Assembly (NCBI RefSeq): GCF_963855985.1 | Contig: NC_087099.1 | Location: 4,060,001-4,124,000 of the forward strand | Source of the DNA: Ostrinia nubilalis | Lineage: Eukaryota; Arthropoda; Insecta; Lepidoptera; Crambidae | Length of the DNA: 64,000 bases | Direction of reading: 5' to 3' | Part shown: positions 27,040 through 37,275 of the stretch, piece after piece | Layout of the letters: each line of letters begins with the position of its first letter | How positions within the stretch are numbered: position 1 is the stretch's first letter | Notes under the pieces: generated by a model | Seen by the model: the letters and a program-made list of their open reading frames with translations, nothing else | The model's database searches: none | What the model was told of the DNA's origin: nothing | Position numbers and translations under genes: made by a program

Positions 27040-27170
27040 GTGAGATTCAAACAATCTCACTGATCCATGATGCCGCACGACTATTGTGTGAGCCCACCCG
27101 TAACCCAAGTTTATTTAGCTTAACACTAGGGGCTGGACGGGACTATTAGTAATTTGTGCAATACAAAGTG
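27040..27170 (+). mobile_element. SINE-like repeat fragment
   Basis: The tail GTGAGCCCACCCGTAACC, TTTAGCTTAACACTAGG and GGACGGGACTATTAG parallels the repeat at 15488-15640. It is a truncated member of that family. Confidence 0.5.
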
Positions 27171-27810
27171 CTTATAATCTAAAAAAAAATCTTTTTATTG
27201 CTGTATTTAACCTTCCTTTCGTATACTAATTTATGCGTCAGTGTCAAGTCTGCGATTTTTATTCTTTGAAATTTTCTTAAAATGGCTGCCGCCGCGGTGA
27301 CGCCTTGTAATTAACAAATTAAAATTAAATTAGTGTTTTAAGTGCATAAATGTACAACTTAATGGTAAAAAGTCATTCCTTGATTTTTACTTAATATGTA
27401 TCTGGGGTTATTTGAACAGTATTTTCGTCTATAGGATGGCATATTTCAAAAAACAAAACTGCACTCAAGCGTGTTGTCACAGCAACCGCTGAGCACATAC
27501 TAATTGAATTTCGGTCCATGGACCTGTTTGCGTGCCAGAAACAGTCTAGTTGACATGTCTTCTCTAGTACGTAGTACATTATAACTCAATGTGTCGAAAC
27601 TTAATTCTGTTCCTGACCTGACCCATTGTGAACTTTTACGCCACTTTTTCTCAGCACCAGCTGATATCTAGTCCCGAAGTTGTGGTAAGATAAGTTAGAT
27701 ATGTGGGACAAGTACTAGTGTCCTGAAAAGGTCCTTGCTACTAATAAATAATTTGAATTTCAGTTTATTCCTTATCTTATAAAGACAATGAATGAATACA
27801 TAATATTATC

Positions 27811-28077
27811 GGCCGTTTGGTGTAGTGGTTCGAAACGGACAACTATTCCGGAGGTAGCGGGTTCGATTCCCGCACAGTACAAACATTTGTGTGCATGAAC
27901 ATATTTGTTTGTATTGGACTGGGTGTTTTCTATGTATAATAAGTATGTATTTACAAAAAAAAAGTATTTAAGTATGTTTATATCCGTTGTCTAGTACCCA
28001 TAGTACAAGCTTTGCTTAGTTTGGGACTAGAAGCGCAGTGTAAAATGTCCAAGGATATTTATTTATTTATTTTATTA
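27811..28077 (+). mobile_element. tRNA-derived SINE, near complete
   Basis: The 5' head is tRNA-like: GGCCGTTTGGTGTAGTGGTT carries an A-box at about 27819-27831, and GGTTCGATTCC at 27860-27870 is a canonical B-box. The distance is right for an internal RNA polymerase III promoter. The body has CTGGGTGTTTTCTATGTAT and GTTGTCTAGTACCCA, and the 3' end is an ATTTATTT microsatellite. This architecture is that of SINEs widespread in Lepidoptera. A related fragment lies at 31740-31825. Confidence 0.85.
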
Positions 28078-28236
28078 TGATAACGTGATGAATAAAAAAA
28101 AAGACAGTAATGGATAATTTGTGTTATTTCCAACCATACTTCAGGACAAATTAGTTTCAGTTTAGAAACAGGGTAAAGCTTGGCATAGACGCAAATGTTT
28201 TTTTAGTGTCTCTATCATAAGAAAGTTTTACACAAC

Positions 28237-28345
28237 GTCCGATCCGAATCCGTGAAAATACGGGTAGACGTACAACTATTAATTATTATGGTAGTTCTTC
28301 TCTAGTATCTACTTGTATTTTGACGGATACGGATCGGATTCGGAC
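28237..28345. mobile_element. MITE-like inverted repeat
   Basis: The left arm GTCCGATCCGAATCCG and the right arm CGGATCGGATTCGGAC are complementary over about 25-30 bp with small gaps and enclose about 60 bp. Confidence 0.7.
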
Positions 28346-28414
28346 CGCTCTTACCCGCGATCGGTTCAGCAGCTACTCCGAAATGCTGTTTTCGTAGTTT
28401 GGGGTCAATCTGTT

Positions 28415-28735
28415 TCAGACACTCATGATAGCATCTCGCTTTGCGTGAATAGGATGGCAGCATTCGAAACTTCGAATAACATTTATCGGAATAATCCTCC
28501 AGGTTTGGAATAATCCAGACAGCATCGATACGTCAGCTCTGTCTATCTGCATTCCGTCACGGACTGTGACAGAGACAAAAGAGTTTAATATATCGAAACC
28601 TTTTTGTAGTACCTCTGATATTTTACCAATTTGCCTGCGACACAGACGATTTGCCACTTCAGGGAACACGTCTGTCACGACAGAGACCATGTGATAGGTT
28701 TTTGGTTTTATTTCAAGTAGGTTTATTAAAAACAC
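28415..28735 (-). other. 106-codon open frame, unrecognised
   Basis: This - strand frame is one of the longer ORFs outside the viral cassette and begins just inside a possible element edge. It has no transmembrane segment, signal or motif I recognise. It could be a fragment of a transposon protein linked to the inverted repeat at 28237-28345, or chance. I do not claim a gene. Confidence 0.2.
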
Positions 28736-28850
28736 TAACGCGCGTTAGTCGCATTTGCAACGCACTGCAGAAGTGATGCCAACGCGCTACTAACGCGCGA
28801 ACCCGAGTGCATCGCTACAAAAAGTCACCGTGGGCGAGGGCCCTTAGGCT

Positions 28851-28912
28851 TAGGTAGGCTTTGCGTTGGTACGAAAATTGTTAGGCTTAGGTAGGCTTTG
28901 CGTTGGTACACA
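28851..28912 (+). repeat. Short tandem duplication
   Basis: A roughly 30-bp segment reading TTAGGCTTAGGTAGGCTTTG then CGTTGGTAC occurs twice in succession. Confidence 0.8.
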
Positions 28913-29242
28913 AATAGAATAAAACCTATTTTATTGTTGTAAAATGGCTTAAAGCTTTTAAGTACACTATTCATGACACTACAACTGATAGGAGCTATTC
29001 GCATAAACACTATTTGTATTTACTTTTGATTGCCTAACTTTATTATAATAATAATAAATTTATTTATTTCGACCACATACAGATCATAGTGTTAGTAAAT
29101 AAGTACTTAAAAATTATAGGTTAGTAAGAGACACACAATTGGTTTGACACAACATTAATTGAGACACAAAATTAATTGGCAGTTTACCTTGATAGTAGGT
29201 AGACTAACCAAAGTACCTAACAGTGCTTAACTCCTAACGCCC

Positions 29243-29279
29243 TAAATTGGATGACCGATCTTAGATGTCATCCAATTTA
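29243..29279. repeat. Perfect 13-bp stem hairpin
   Basis: TAAATTGGATGAC at 29243 pairs with GTCATCCAATTTA ending at 29279, with an 11-nt loop. Confidence 0.7.
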
Positions 29280-30175
29280 GCACGTATTTACCGATACTGC
29301 ACTGCACGATTCAGTATCAGTTCAGTTCCACAATAAATCTAGCCCGTATCCTGAGAACAGTCTCAACAAAGCAACGTGAAACCGAATCGAAACTCAATCA
29401 AGTTTGCACCCACCCTTATTACAACCTCCGCTAGTGCATGCTGAGATGTGTCCGAAATTTGCGGTAAATGGTTCAAGTCGATATAATTCGATACAAACTT
29501 CGCGAAATTCACTGCACTATCAGTGGAGACGAGATTTGCAAATACAAACTCCGAAATACATAATAATCACACTCACGTACACAAAATAGGATAAAGGGAG
29601 CAAAATGCATACCTAAGTAATTTTAAATTTTTTCTCCGTCAAAAGAAACTCAATTTGTTGTCTCAACGTTTTCATATTATACGACAAAGAGTTACTTCCA
29701 AAATCAGGCCGAGATTTTTTAGCCTTAACAAAATTAGTAAGATTAAGTACCAAATGTCACTTAGCTCTGATCCCATTGTTTCATTTCGCCACTAACGAAT
29801 AGCTTTTCCCGAATCCTTTCGCTATTTGACTACGTCACTAGCTAAATACGAACGGGGCAGCAATAAATCTAGGTCTTAATCTAAGAATAGGCTCAAAGCG
29901 GACTCTACTAACGACTAGATTGTTATGCCGTGTTAGCAAACGAGCTGTCTAAGGCTATTAATGTCCTGCTAGAGCAGGGGTTCCCAACCTACTGGTTGAG
30001 AGCCCTTGTTGGGAAAATACCGCGAGCTATAAACCTCCGCGTGTCATGATATGAGAGGGTTTGAGTAAATTTAAAATCAAAATCAAGAAGAGAAGAATAC
30101 AAGCTTAAAAAGTACATTAATAAAAAAAGGATGAGATTTTTACTCTCCTAAATAACATGTCATGCTTTTTTTTTT

Positions 30176-30414
30176 ATAGGGTAAACTTCCAGTCATTGGA
30201 TAAAACACCCTTGAACGTCCTTAAAAATATTATTACTTCAAATGGACAACTTAATGCCTTTTTATCTCCATCAGTCGGAATCTAATGAAATCTCGAAATG
30301 CTACTAAGTTGTTGAAATAGAAATGCTATTTTTAATAAATTAACCAAATAATAACTGTCCATTAACTGGATTACATGGCCCTTAAGTGTCCAATGACTGA
30401 CAGTTTACCCTATA
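30176..30414. mobile_element. MITE with TATAGGGTAAAC ends
   Basis: TATAGGGTAAACTTCCAGTC at the left is complementary, with a few differences, to the right end GACTGACAGTTTACCCTATA. The 239-bp element has no coding capacity and a possible TA duplication at its ends. Confidence 0.8.
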
Positions 30415-30446
30415 ACTGGTATCGATATAAAGTGGGCCCAGCCGGG

Positions 30447-30543
30447 CTAGGATGCGCGCTGTGATATACTTTATCGAAATCAAAATGTATGGGCAAAATC
30501 GATGAAATGCCGTGATAACCGCTTATCGCGGCGCGCATCCTAG
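30447..30543. mobile_element. Short MITE, CTAGGATGCGCGC ends
   Basis: Perfect 13-bp arms CTAGGATGCGCGC and GCGCGCATCCTAG enclose about 70 bp. Sequence near 8300-8390 matches part of its interior and one arm, so the family has at least two members here. Confidence 0.8.
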
Positions 30544-30844
30544 ACCTACTGGTCCAAAAAAGTTGAGAACCACTGTGCTAGAGGGTAAGTGCTGCATTTA
30601 TTTGCAGAGTAGAGCAACGATCCAGGGTGAAGCACGATATATGTGGGTCTTAAATACAGTTTAGTGTTCGAGCAATTATGCCCTGAAATAAATGAACTTT
30701 AGGGGTGATTTTTGATTGAATGTGTATTGAGTTTCACTGGTCCTTGCGGGCGATTACTCAGTTGTCGTAACATCTCATTCATCATGATCTGTCTACAGCA
30801 ATATTAGGTAGGTACTGACGTAGGTGCTTTCTAAGAACGTATTT

Positions 30845-30915
30845 TACGAAATTCCACCCCTAAGAGGGGCAAAACGGGATTCACGCGTACGAAGTCGCGA
30901 GCGGCCGCTAATAAA
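30845..30915 (+). repeat. Dispersed repeat 3' fragment
   Basis: CCACCCCTAAGAGGGGCAAA, ACGGGATTCACGCGTACGAA and GAGCGGCCGCTAATAA match the right end of the repeats at 19400-19615 and 34280-34460. Confidence 0.65.
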
Positions 30916-31489
30916 TAAATAATCATAACAATACATACTAACGCCGTAATTACTAAAGTAACGTAATGACTTTAAATATATTTTATTTTAGGCATAATCC
31001 GTCATGATGACCTCTCAGATTTCGTTCTCAAATCTGGAAGAGTTTTCAGTCCTCACATACAAAAATAACTTGTCAGAAGTGGTAACTTCCCGCTTTATTC
31101 CCCATGACATTGCTGAGGACTCAAGTTGCGTTTGAGATCTCGTTTCTATTATTATCTACTTCACAATCGTTTTTGTTTAATTGATTCCGTGGTTAGGTTC
31201 AGATAACGTTCGCGTCTGTCGTCTCTATCACACATGGCAATTTAACCCACGAGGAAGCAAGACAGAATAATCAGCTGTTATGGCCTGCAGTAGAACTTTG
31301 GAGTGTGTTCGTCGCAAACGCGGCGAAGTGCAAAAGCTGGGTCTAAATGTGATTGCATAAGATAATAACCTAGTTGGCTTTTAGTTCTTAATTAGTTTGT
31401 AAATACGTACATGACAAACGAAGACTGTTATAAACCCGAAAGTGGATTTGACACACATACATGAAATTATGCATATACTAGTTTAAGCC

Positions 31490-31680
31490 CACGGCTTCGC
31501 TTGGAAGAAACTTAGCTTGTAAAAGATCGTTACAAATATGTTATTCTGATATATGAAAAATATACTGTAAAGTTTCATCAAAATCCTTTCAGTAGTTTTT
31601 GCGTGAAAGAGTGACAAACGTACATGTATATTATACCCACACAAACTTTCGCATTTTATAATATTAGTAGGATTAAGTAC
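31490..31680 (-). repeat. Dispersed repeat, inverse copy of the 17520 family
   Basis: On the - strand it reads AATCCTACTAATATTATAAA, then ACTCTTTCACGCAAAAACTA and GTGGGCTTAAAC, the same order as at 17520-17710. Confidence 0.65.
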
Positions 31681-31739
31681 CTATGCATACAGTTTGTCTA
31701 TAACTTATATTACCGTATTCATCCAGTAACGGTGAAAAA

Positions 31740-31825
31740 ACCTAGAAGTCGTGGGTTTGATATCCCCGTATACAAATAGGTGTGTTTATATTCATTGTCT
31801 GGGTGTTTTCTATGTAATTAAGCAT
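31740..31825 (+). mobile_element. SINE fragment
   Basis: GTGGGTTTGATATCCCCGTA resembles a degraded B-box, and CTGGGTGTTTTCTATGTA matches the body of the SINE at 27811. The copy is truncated on both sides. Confidence 0.6.
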
Positions 31826-32240
31826 AATAGGTAAATAATTGTGTCTCTAGTTTGTTTCAATTAACCTGATGCGGGACATAAACAACAATCTATAGTAATT
31901 TCGTTAACCAAAACAAATGAATGTGTTTGGTGAACCAGCAGTCTTCTAAATGTATTATTGTATTTACAAAACCGCAATACAGCAAAATTATCAGCCTAGT
32001 GATTACGTGGTTTTGATTTATACGCTGTAAGTATTATTTATGTTCAGAATAGACCAAAATAGAGAACCTATTTTATAAATTGCCTGGCGATGGATGAAGT
32101 TGATGAATTAACGGCTTCTGTTTTCGATACAAAACAAAACAAATGATACTTTACAGCTCGTCTACATCACAATTAAAGTACAATTGACAGTCGATTTTTC
32201 ATTATCGTAGCATAATTAGTATAAATCTAGCGCATGATCA

Positions 32241-32385
32241 GTCATTGCCTGAGGTATGGGAGCGGCTCGGGAGGGTGTTTTTTGTTACGTCAAATGTCAG
32301 CGAGGCTTCAGATTTATATGCTCTGTTACGTCATAATATGTCATAGACACCATTCCCGTGCCGCTCCCTTACCTCAGGTACTGAC
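32241..32385. mobile_element. MITE with 26-bp inverted ends
   Basis: The arms 32241-32266 and 32360-32385 are complementary apart from a few mismatches, with CCTGAGGTATGGGAGCGGC against GCCGCTCCCTTACCTCAGG. The interior is about 93 bp. Confidence 0.8.
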
Positions 32386-32936
32386 AGAGTTAAACCAGGC
32401 CTGTTCATCTCCGCGAGTTTACGTCGAAAACAAAACACGCACGATGGCCCACCTACAGGATTCGACAAGGCTTCACATACGAGCGAACATTGACTCACGC
32501 ACGCGTATTCTTGTGTATGATGGAAGAAAATAAAGAAAATGGTGTACTAAATACTGTGCAGTATTTAACTGCCTAAATAATAATAAAAACACAGAATGTA
32601 CTTTTTTAAGTTGCCTCAAGACACTGAGAGGTAAATAAGTAGGTAGTTAATATTATTCATGATAATTCATGCTAAATCATATATTTCCTCCGCCATTTTC
32701 CGCAGTTTGGCACCTCACGTCACATCATTTTACCGAAGTCAGCCCTATAGCTTCGGCGCCGTGCTGATCACTGACGTTTGTCAACAAAATGGTGCGTGAC
32801 TCTTGAGACAGGCTAAATTACACCATATTGTTAATGACATTGAGCATACTTTTTTTTAAATACCTTCGCGAAGTAAAACTTCTGTACGTAGTACTTATTA
32901 TTATTCTGTGGTTAAACGCTAAACCTATAGATAAGG

Positions 32937-32991
32937 TGCCATAATAATATTATACTTAACATTGATATATGATTGTTATATTATTATGGCA
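32937..32991. repeat. 14-bp perfect hairpin
   Basis: TGCCATAATAATAT and ATATTATTATGGCA enclose a 27-nt AT-rich loop. Confidence 0.65.
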
Positions 32992-34151
32992 AACAAAAGT
33001 AAGAGTAAATGAGCAGAGAGAAAGCAGTTTTAAATCAACCCTACTTAAATTTTTCTACTACACAAGACTTAAAATAAAACGTTACTAAAAAGTACTGTTC
33101 AGTTGTACCAAAACTATACTAATTATGACTAGTTCAAGCGATTAAGCCCATTCAAAGGACTTAAATGGCTGTCTTGGTGGCAAAAAGAGATTTGAGATTA
33201 GTTATCTATGTTATGACCTGGCTCTACGCCATCCTATGTTAACTAGTAAAATGTTGGACAGATAATGTACTCTATTATGTTATACATAAGAATCATTGGC
33301 AACTATTCTATGCAGAAAAACGTAGGCAGTAAAACAAAAGCAGATACATTTAGGATTCGAAAACAATGGAACGATGTAAAAAGAACAGGCGATCAGGCGA
33401 TTATGCGTCCTCTTTCAAAGGAAAAGATAGGCAAAAATTGACACGACTATTTTTCGATTTGGGTTGGGCCATCTGACTTTTTCTTCTTTGTGGTTCTGTA
33501 GAATGTCTTGTGCCTGCAGCATAATTTTATTAGTACTTATGATATGATAAACTTGTCTTCCTCAAGTTCTGGAATTTCGCTAAACACTACTAAAGTAACA
33601 AATTATTGTGGAATTATTTAATGAAAACGATATCAGAATCATGGTTTAGTAGATAAATATAATATTTAATTAAGATGAAAATAATTCAGATGGTTCGCAC
33701 AATAATTGTCACGGAACTTCCTATGATTAAATGCGTTTTTGGGTATTATGTTATAGTTTATTATACTATTTCATTGATAGCTTTAAGAGAGTATTGGGTA
33801 CCTTATAAAAGCATCACCCTTTGAACTGAAATAAAACTAATCAAAGATTTTAGTTCAAAACCATTGTACAACTAAAAGTTGTTGTACTTCAAAAGAATCC
33901 TTCAGTGGCGCGCGGTGTCCACACTTAACTTCAAAACCTGTACTTTATGTGGTTGTAACAGGGGTTATTTTGCCACAAAAATATAGACTGGTGTACTGTA
34001 GACTGTGGTTCTACATTGAGGATCAAGAGACCACACAGAGCTCAGTGGGCCCTCAGGGAAATTCACGTCCATCCAGCGACCCGCACCGAATTTAATTACA
34101 AGAAAAATAGGACCCGTAATACCTGGTATCGGACAGGAGCCATGGGAAGTA

Positions 34152-34629
34152 AGGCCCGTTTTCCACCAAAGCGGAGCGGAGCAGAGAAGTGTGTTGAATA
34201 ACCAATCAGATTTCATTGTTTACACTTCTGTCTCCGCTCCGCGCTGCGCCGCCGCCGCTATAAAATCTAAAAGCGAAAGGTTCACTGACTCACTCACTCA
34301 CTCACTCACTCAGAAACTACAAAGGCTAGGAGCCTCAAATTTTGCATGGGCGTTCCTTTTAGAACGTAGAAGCTCACTAAAATGGGATTTTGCAAAATTC
34401 AACCCCTAAGGGGGTAAAACGGGATCCACGCGTACGACGTTGCGGGCGGCCGCTAGTTCTAAAGAAAAACAAATGCAGCCGACACTTCTGCGCTCTTCTC
34501 CGCGCGATCCATTTCCAACGAAGCGGGGCGGAGTGGTGACAAATAAGAAGTGAAAATAATGGAATCTGGTTATTCGAAAAACTTCTCTGCTCCGCTCCGC
34601 ACCGCTCCGCCTAGGTGGAAGCCGGGCCT
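34152..34629. mobile_element. GC-rich MITE interrupted by another repeat
   Basis: The left end AGGCCCGTTTTCCACC with AAAGCGGAGCGGAGCAGAGA pairs with the right end CCGCTCCGCCTAGGTGGAAG plus CCGGGCCT. Complementarity extends about 60 bp inward (AATAACCAATCAGATT against AATCTGGTTATTCG). Another element (34280-34460) is inserted in the middle. AAGCGGAGCGG repeats inside the arms suggest a two-tier inverted structure. Confidence 0.8.
34280..34460 (+). repeat. Dispersed repeat nested in the MITE
   Basis: It starts in an (ACTC)n tract, runs through CCCCTAAGGGGGTAAAACGG and ends with GCGGGCGGCCGCTAGT. It is the same family as 19400-19615 and 30845-30915, and its position inside the MITE shows it is the younger insertion. 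Confidence 0.75.
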
Positions 34630-35151
34630 AAAACTCTTCAAACAGTGCCACCGACCTGTTAAGTGTTGTTAAGGTTTTAATTAAGTTGTCTTATTTTTAA
34701 GTGGCCAGCTTATTTTGAAAGTAAGGGATTTGTAATGGGAAAGAACACCTGGGGGCTTTGATCGATGCTCTGAAAGTTTAAAATCTGGATCATCGAAGAA
34801 AGAGCTATTGTATTTTGTAGGGCCTTTTCAGGGCATTTATACATGTCCTAAATAAAGCCTGCTCTGCCACCCTTGTTCTTGTTTATTAATTTAAAAGAAA
34901 TTGCAAACTTTTCTAGCTAAATATTCTGAGTGGGTTCACAATAGTCCAGCGGCGACAGAGTCCAACTACCGACACTCGGCGAGTTCGGAATTGGCATTCA
35001 GACAACATCATTGGGCTACTGTCGTCTCAAATATCGAGTGGTTATATTAACTGTAATTCAGCTGTCGATGGAACGAACTTGCTGTTTAGAATTGACAGTC
35101 CGACGTTGACAGCTTTGGACTAACTTACAAGTCAAGGAAAGTTATACCTAG

Positions 35152-35344
35152 ATCGTTTCATCCACGAAGACGCGCCCCACCAGTTTTTGGTCGAGGGAAG
35201 CGCGGGGTGCGGGAAGTTTGATCCGAGCAATCCGAGCGTCATTATTGTAGTGTGTGTGTGCACTCGTGGATGATTTAGCGTGTACCGATAACACTCAAAT
35301 ATTCACGGAAAAATGGTGGGGCGCGTCTTCGTGGATGAAACGAT
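35152..35344. mobile_element. MITE with perfect 31-bp ends
   Basis: ATCGTTTCATCCACGAAGAC at 35152 and the mirror end GTCTTCGTGGATGAAACGAT finishing at 35344 are parts of perfect 31-bp inverted repeats. Perfect ends suggest a recent insertion. There is no coding capacity. Confidence 0.9.
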
Positions 35345-35722
35345 ATTACTATAAGATTACAAGTGCGAAAGTGATTCTACTTCAGATATACGACAATACC
35401 TGATACAGAAGTTCAAGTCATTTAGGATAGAACCAATTAATTATATCGTGCGACAGATATTAATCACCTAACAATCGGATAACCGTAAGCATCCTGCGGC
35501 AATGTACAAACGTTTGGTTTAGTATGTATTAATTCCAGGAAAATAGGGATTACATATTCCAAATTACATCCACTTCATTCCGAGCCCTGAGCGGGAACAA
35601 TAAATATTTATAGCCTATACGTTAATATCCGCCAGCGATTAAACGCTGTTAATATGTACGACGACAGTGAATCAACCTCTTTTTTTGCCAAATAACGCCC
35701 TGTATATTAAACACACGTAATT

Positions 35723-35845
35723 TAGGCTGGGTTGCACCATGTTACTTTGACTTTGACAAACGTCAAAAATCTGTCAAACTTCATACAAAAAACATCGGTT
35801 ATTGTTCTAGTTACGGTTTAAATAAGGTGGTGCAACTCAGCCTTA
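35723..35845. mobile_element. MITE (GGCTGAGTTGCACCA family), copy 1
   Basis: The ends TTAGGCTGGGTTGCACCA and TGGTGCAACTCAGCCTTA are inverted repeats. The interior contains TTTGACTTTGACAAACGTCA. Two further copies follow at 36081 and 36202. Confidence 0.85.
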
Positions 35846-36080
35846 GTCTACATACCACACCCGCCGACCCGCCGACATGAGTCCTCGATTTTTGACATGT
35901 TGTCAATTGTCTTAAATACAAGTTGTCGACATGATTATTTTGTAAGAAAGCCGCCGTAAGTACAGTTTGATTATATTATCGTCCGTTCACATAATGAGAT
36001 GAGTTTTCATTGCTCGATTAGCCTCCCCGACACCATGAAAACTTGAAAAATATTTTTGTTGAGTTACTATATAAAACCTC

Positions 36081-36204
36081 TTAGGTTGAGTAGCATCACC
36101 TAATTTTAACCGTAACTATAACGATAACCGGCGTTTTATGTATGGAGTTTGACAGATTTTTGACGTTTGTTAAAGTCAAAGTAAGATGGTGCAACTCAGC
36201 CTTA
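36081..36204. mobile_element. MITE (GGCTGAGTTGCACCA family), copy 2
   Basis: It has diverged ends TTAGGTTGAGTAGCATCACC and GATGGTGCAACTCAGCCTTA. The interior shares GGAGTTTGACAGATTTTTGA with copy 3. Confidence 0.8.
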
Positions 36205-36312
36205 GCTTGAGTTGCATCACCTAACTGTAATGATAAGCAGTGTTTTAGTATGGAGTTTGACAGATTTGTGACGTTTGACAAAGTTAAAGAAGATGGTGAA
36301 ATCCAGCCTTAG
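36202..36312. mobile_element. MITE (GGCTGAGTTGCACCA family), copy 3
   Basis: The ends are TTAGCTTGAGTTGCATCACC and GATGGTGAAATCCAGCCTTA. It directly abuts copy 2, so one inserted beside or into the end of the other. Confidence 0.8.
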
Positions 36313-37229
36313 CACAAATGTTTTTGCATAATGTTGACAGCTATCTACTCCTGCGAGGGAACTGGTGTTTTCCAAATAACCCTGTATACTCAAGAGATCC
36401 TTTTTATACCGTGAAAGCTGTTAAGCTTCGCCAAAAGCGTCACGTTCATGCCGTCATGAAAGTGAGGGTAGTTTGTTAATTTTGAAATATTTCACAAACT
36501 CTAACGAAATTTTAAAGTGGAACTTTGTAACGATATCGTTGTGGGTAGTTCATTAATATTAAAATAGTCGACGTTTTCATAGTGTTTGCGCTAAGAATAT
36601 ACTGTTAGGTTTTTTCATCATAGTGTGCATCGTATTTCAAGCTCTTACGTCTGTAAAAAGCTTTTTATAGCTATTTATAATGTATTTTATCAATTGGGAT
36701 TTATAAAAAACATTATAAATGAAAGAAAAAAGGCTCTGCTAAATGGACTTAATATAAATAAAAATATATAAACAATCAAAGAAAAGGGAGAAAGAAACCG
36801 AAACCATAGACTATTGTTTGGGTGAGCGAAAAACAAAATAGTAGAACAATTAGAAAAGAGCCTATGTTTACTTTTACAATAGGTAAAAATAGAACAATAA
36901 TAATGTTTTAATTAAAAAAGGTATTCAATGCTATTTCTTAGAAAATAAATCGGCCAATACCAGAGCCGCCATTGTTGCTTACATTATTATAATTAATATT
37001 CATTAAAACAACTAATAGAATAAACTTTCAGAATCACATTCAATTTCATAAAATGTGTTATTTCAATATTAAGTCTTTCATCATGAATTTCAGATTCAGT
37101 GGTATATTAATCTCGCCTTCTAAGCAAAAATAATAATTGTGTAGGAAAAATGTATGAAAATTTTTGTTTTCGAACGTTTCCCGCTAGGGGTGCTGTACAA
37201 TCCGTCATACATTTAATGTAATTTTTTGA

Positions 37230-37275
37230 CGTGAGCTCACTAGTAAGCGCGTTTAATTTAAACTCACACTAGACC
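37230..37275. mobile_element. Remnant of the 17813-type MITE
   Basis: GAGCTCACTAGTAAGCGCGT and TTTAAACTCACACTAGACCC match one side of the element at 17813-17918. The opposite arm is not clear. Confidence 0.5.

Noticed and set aside
27811..27885. Functional tRNA gene
   Set aside because: A- and B-boxes are present, but the acceptor stem does not pair properly and a SINE body follows directly.
28851..28912. Telomeric TTAGG repeats
   Set aside because: TTAGG words occur only within a two-copy 30-bp duplication, not as a pentamer array.
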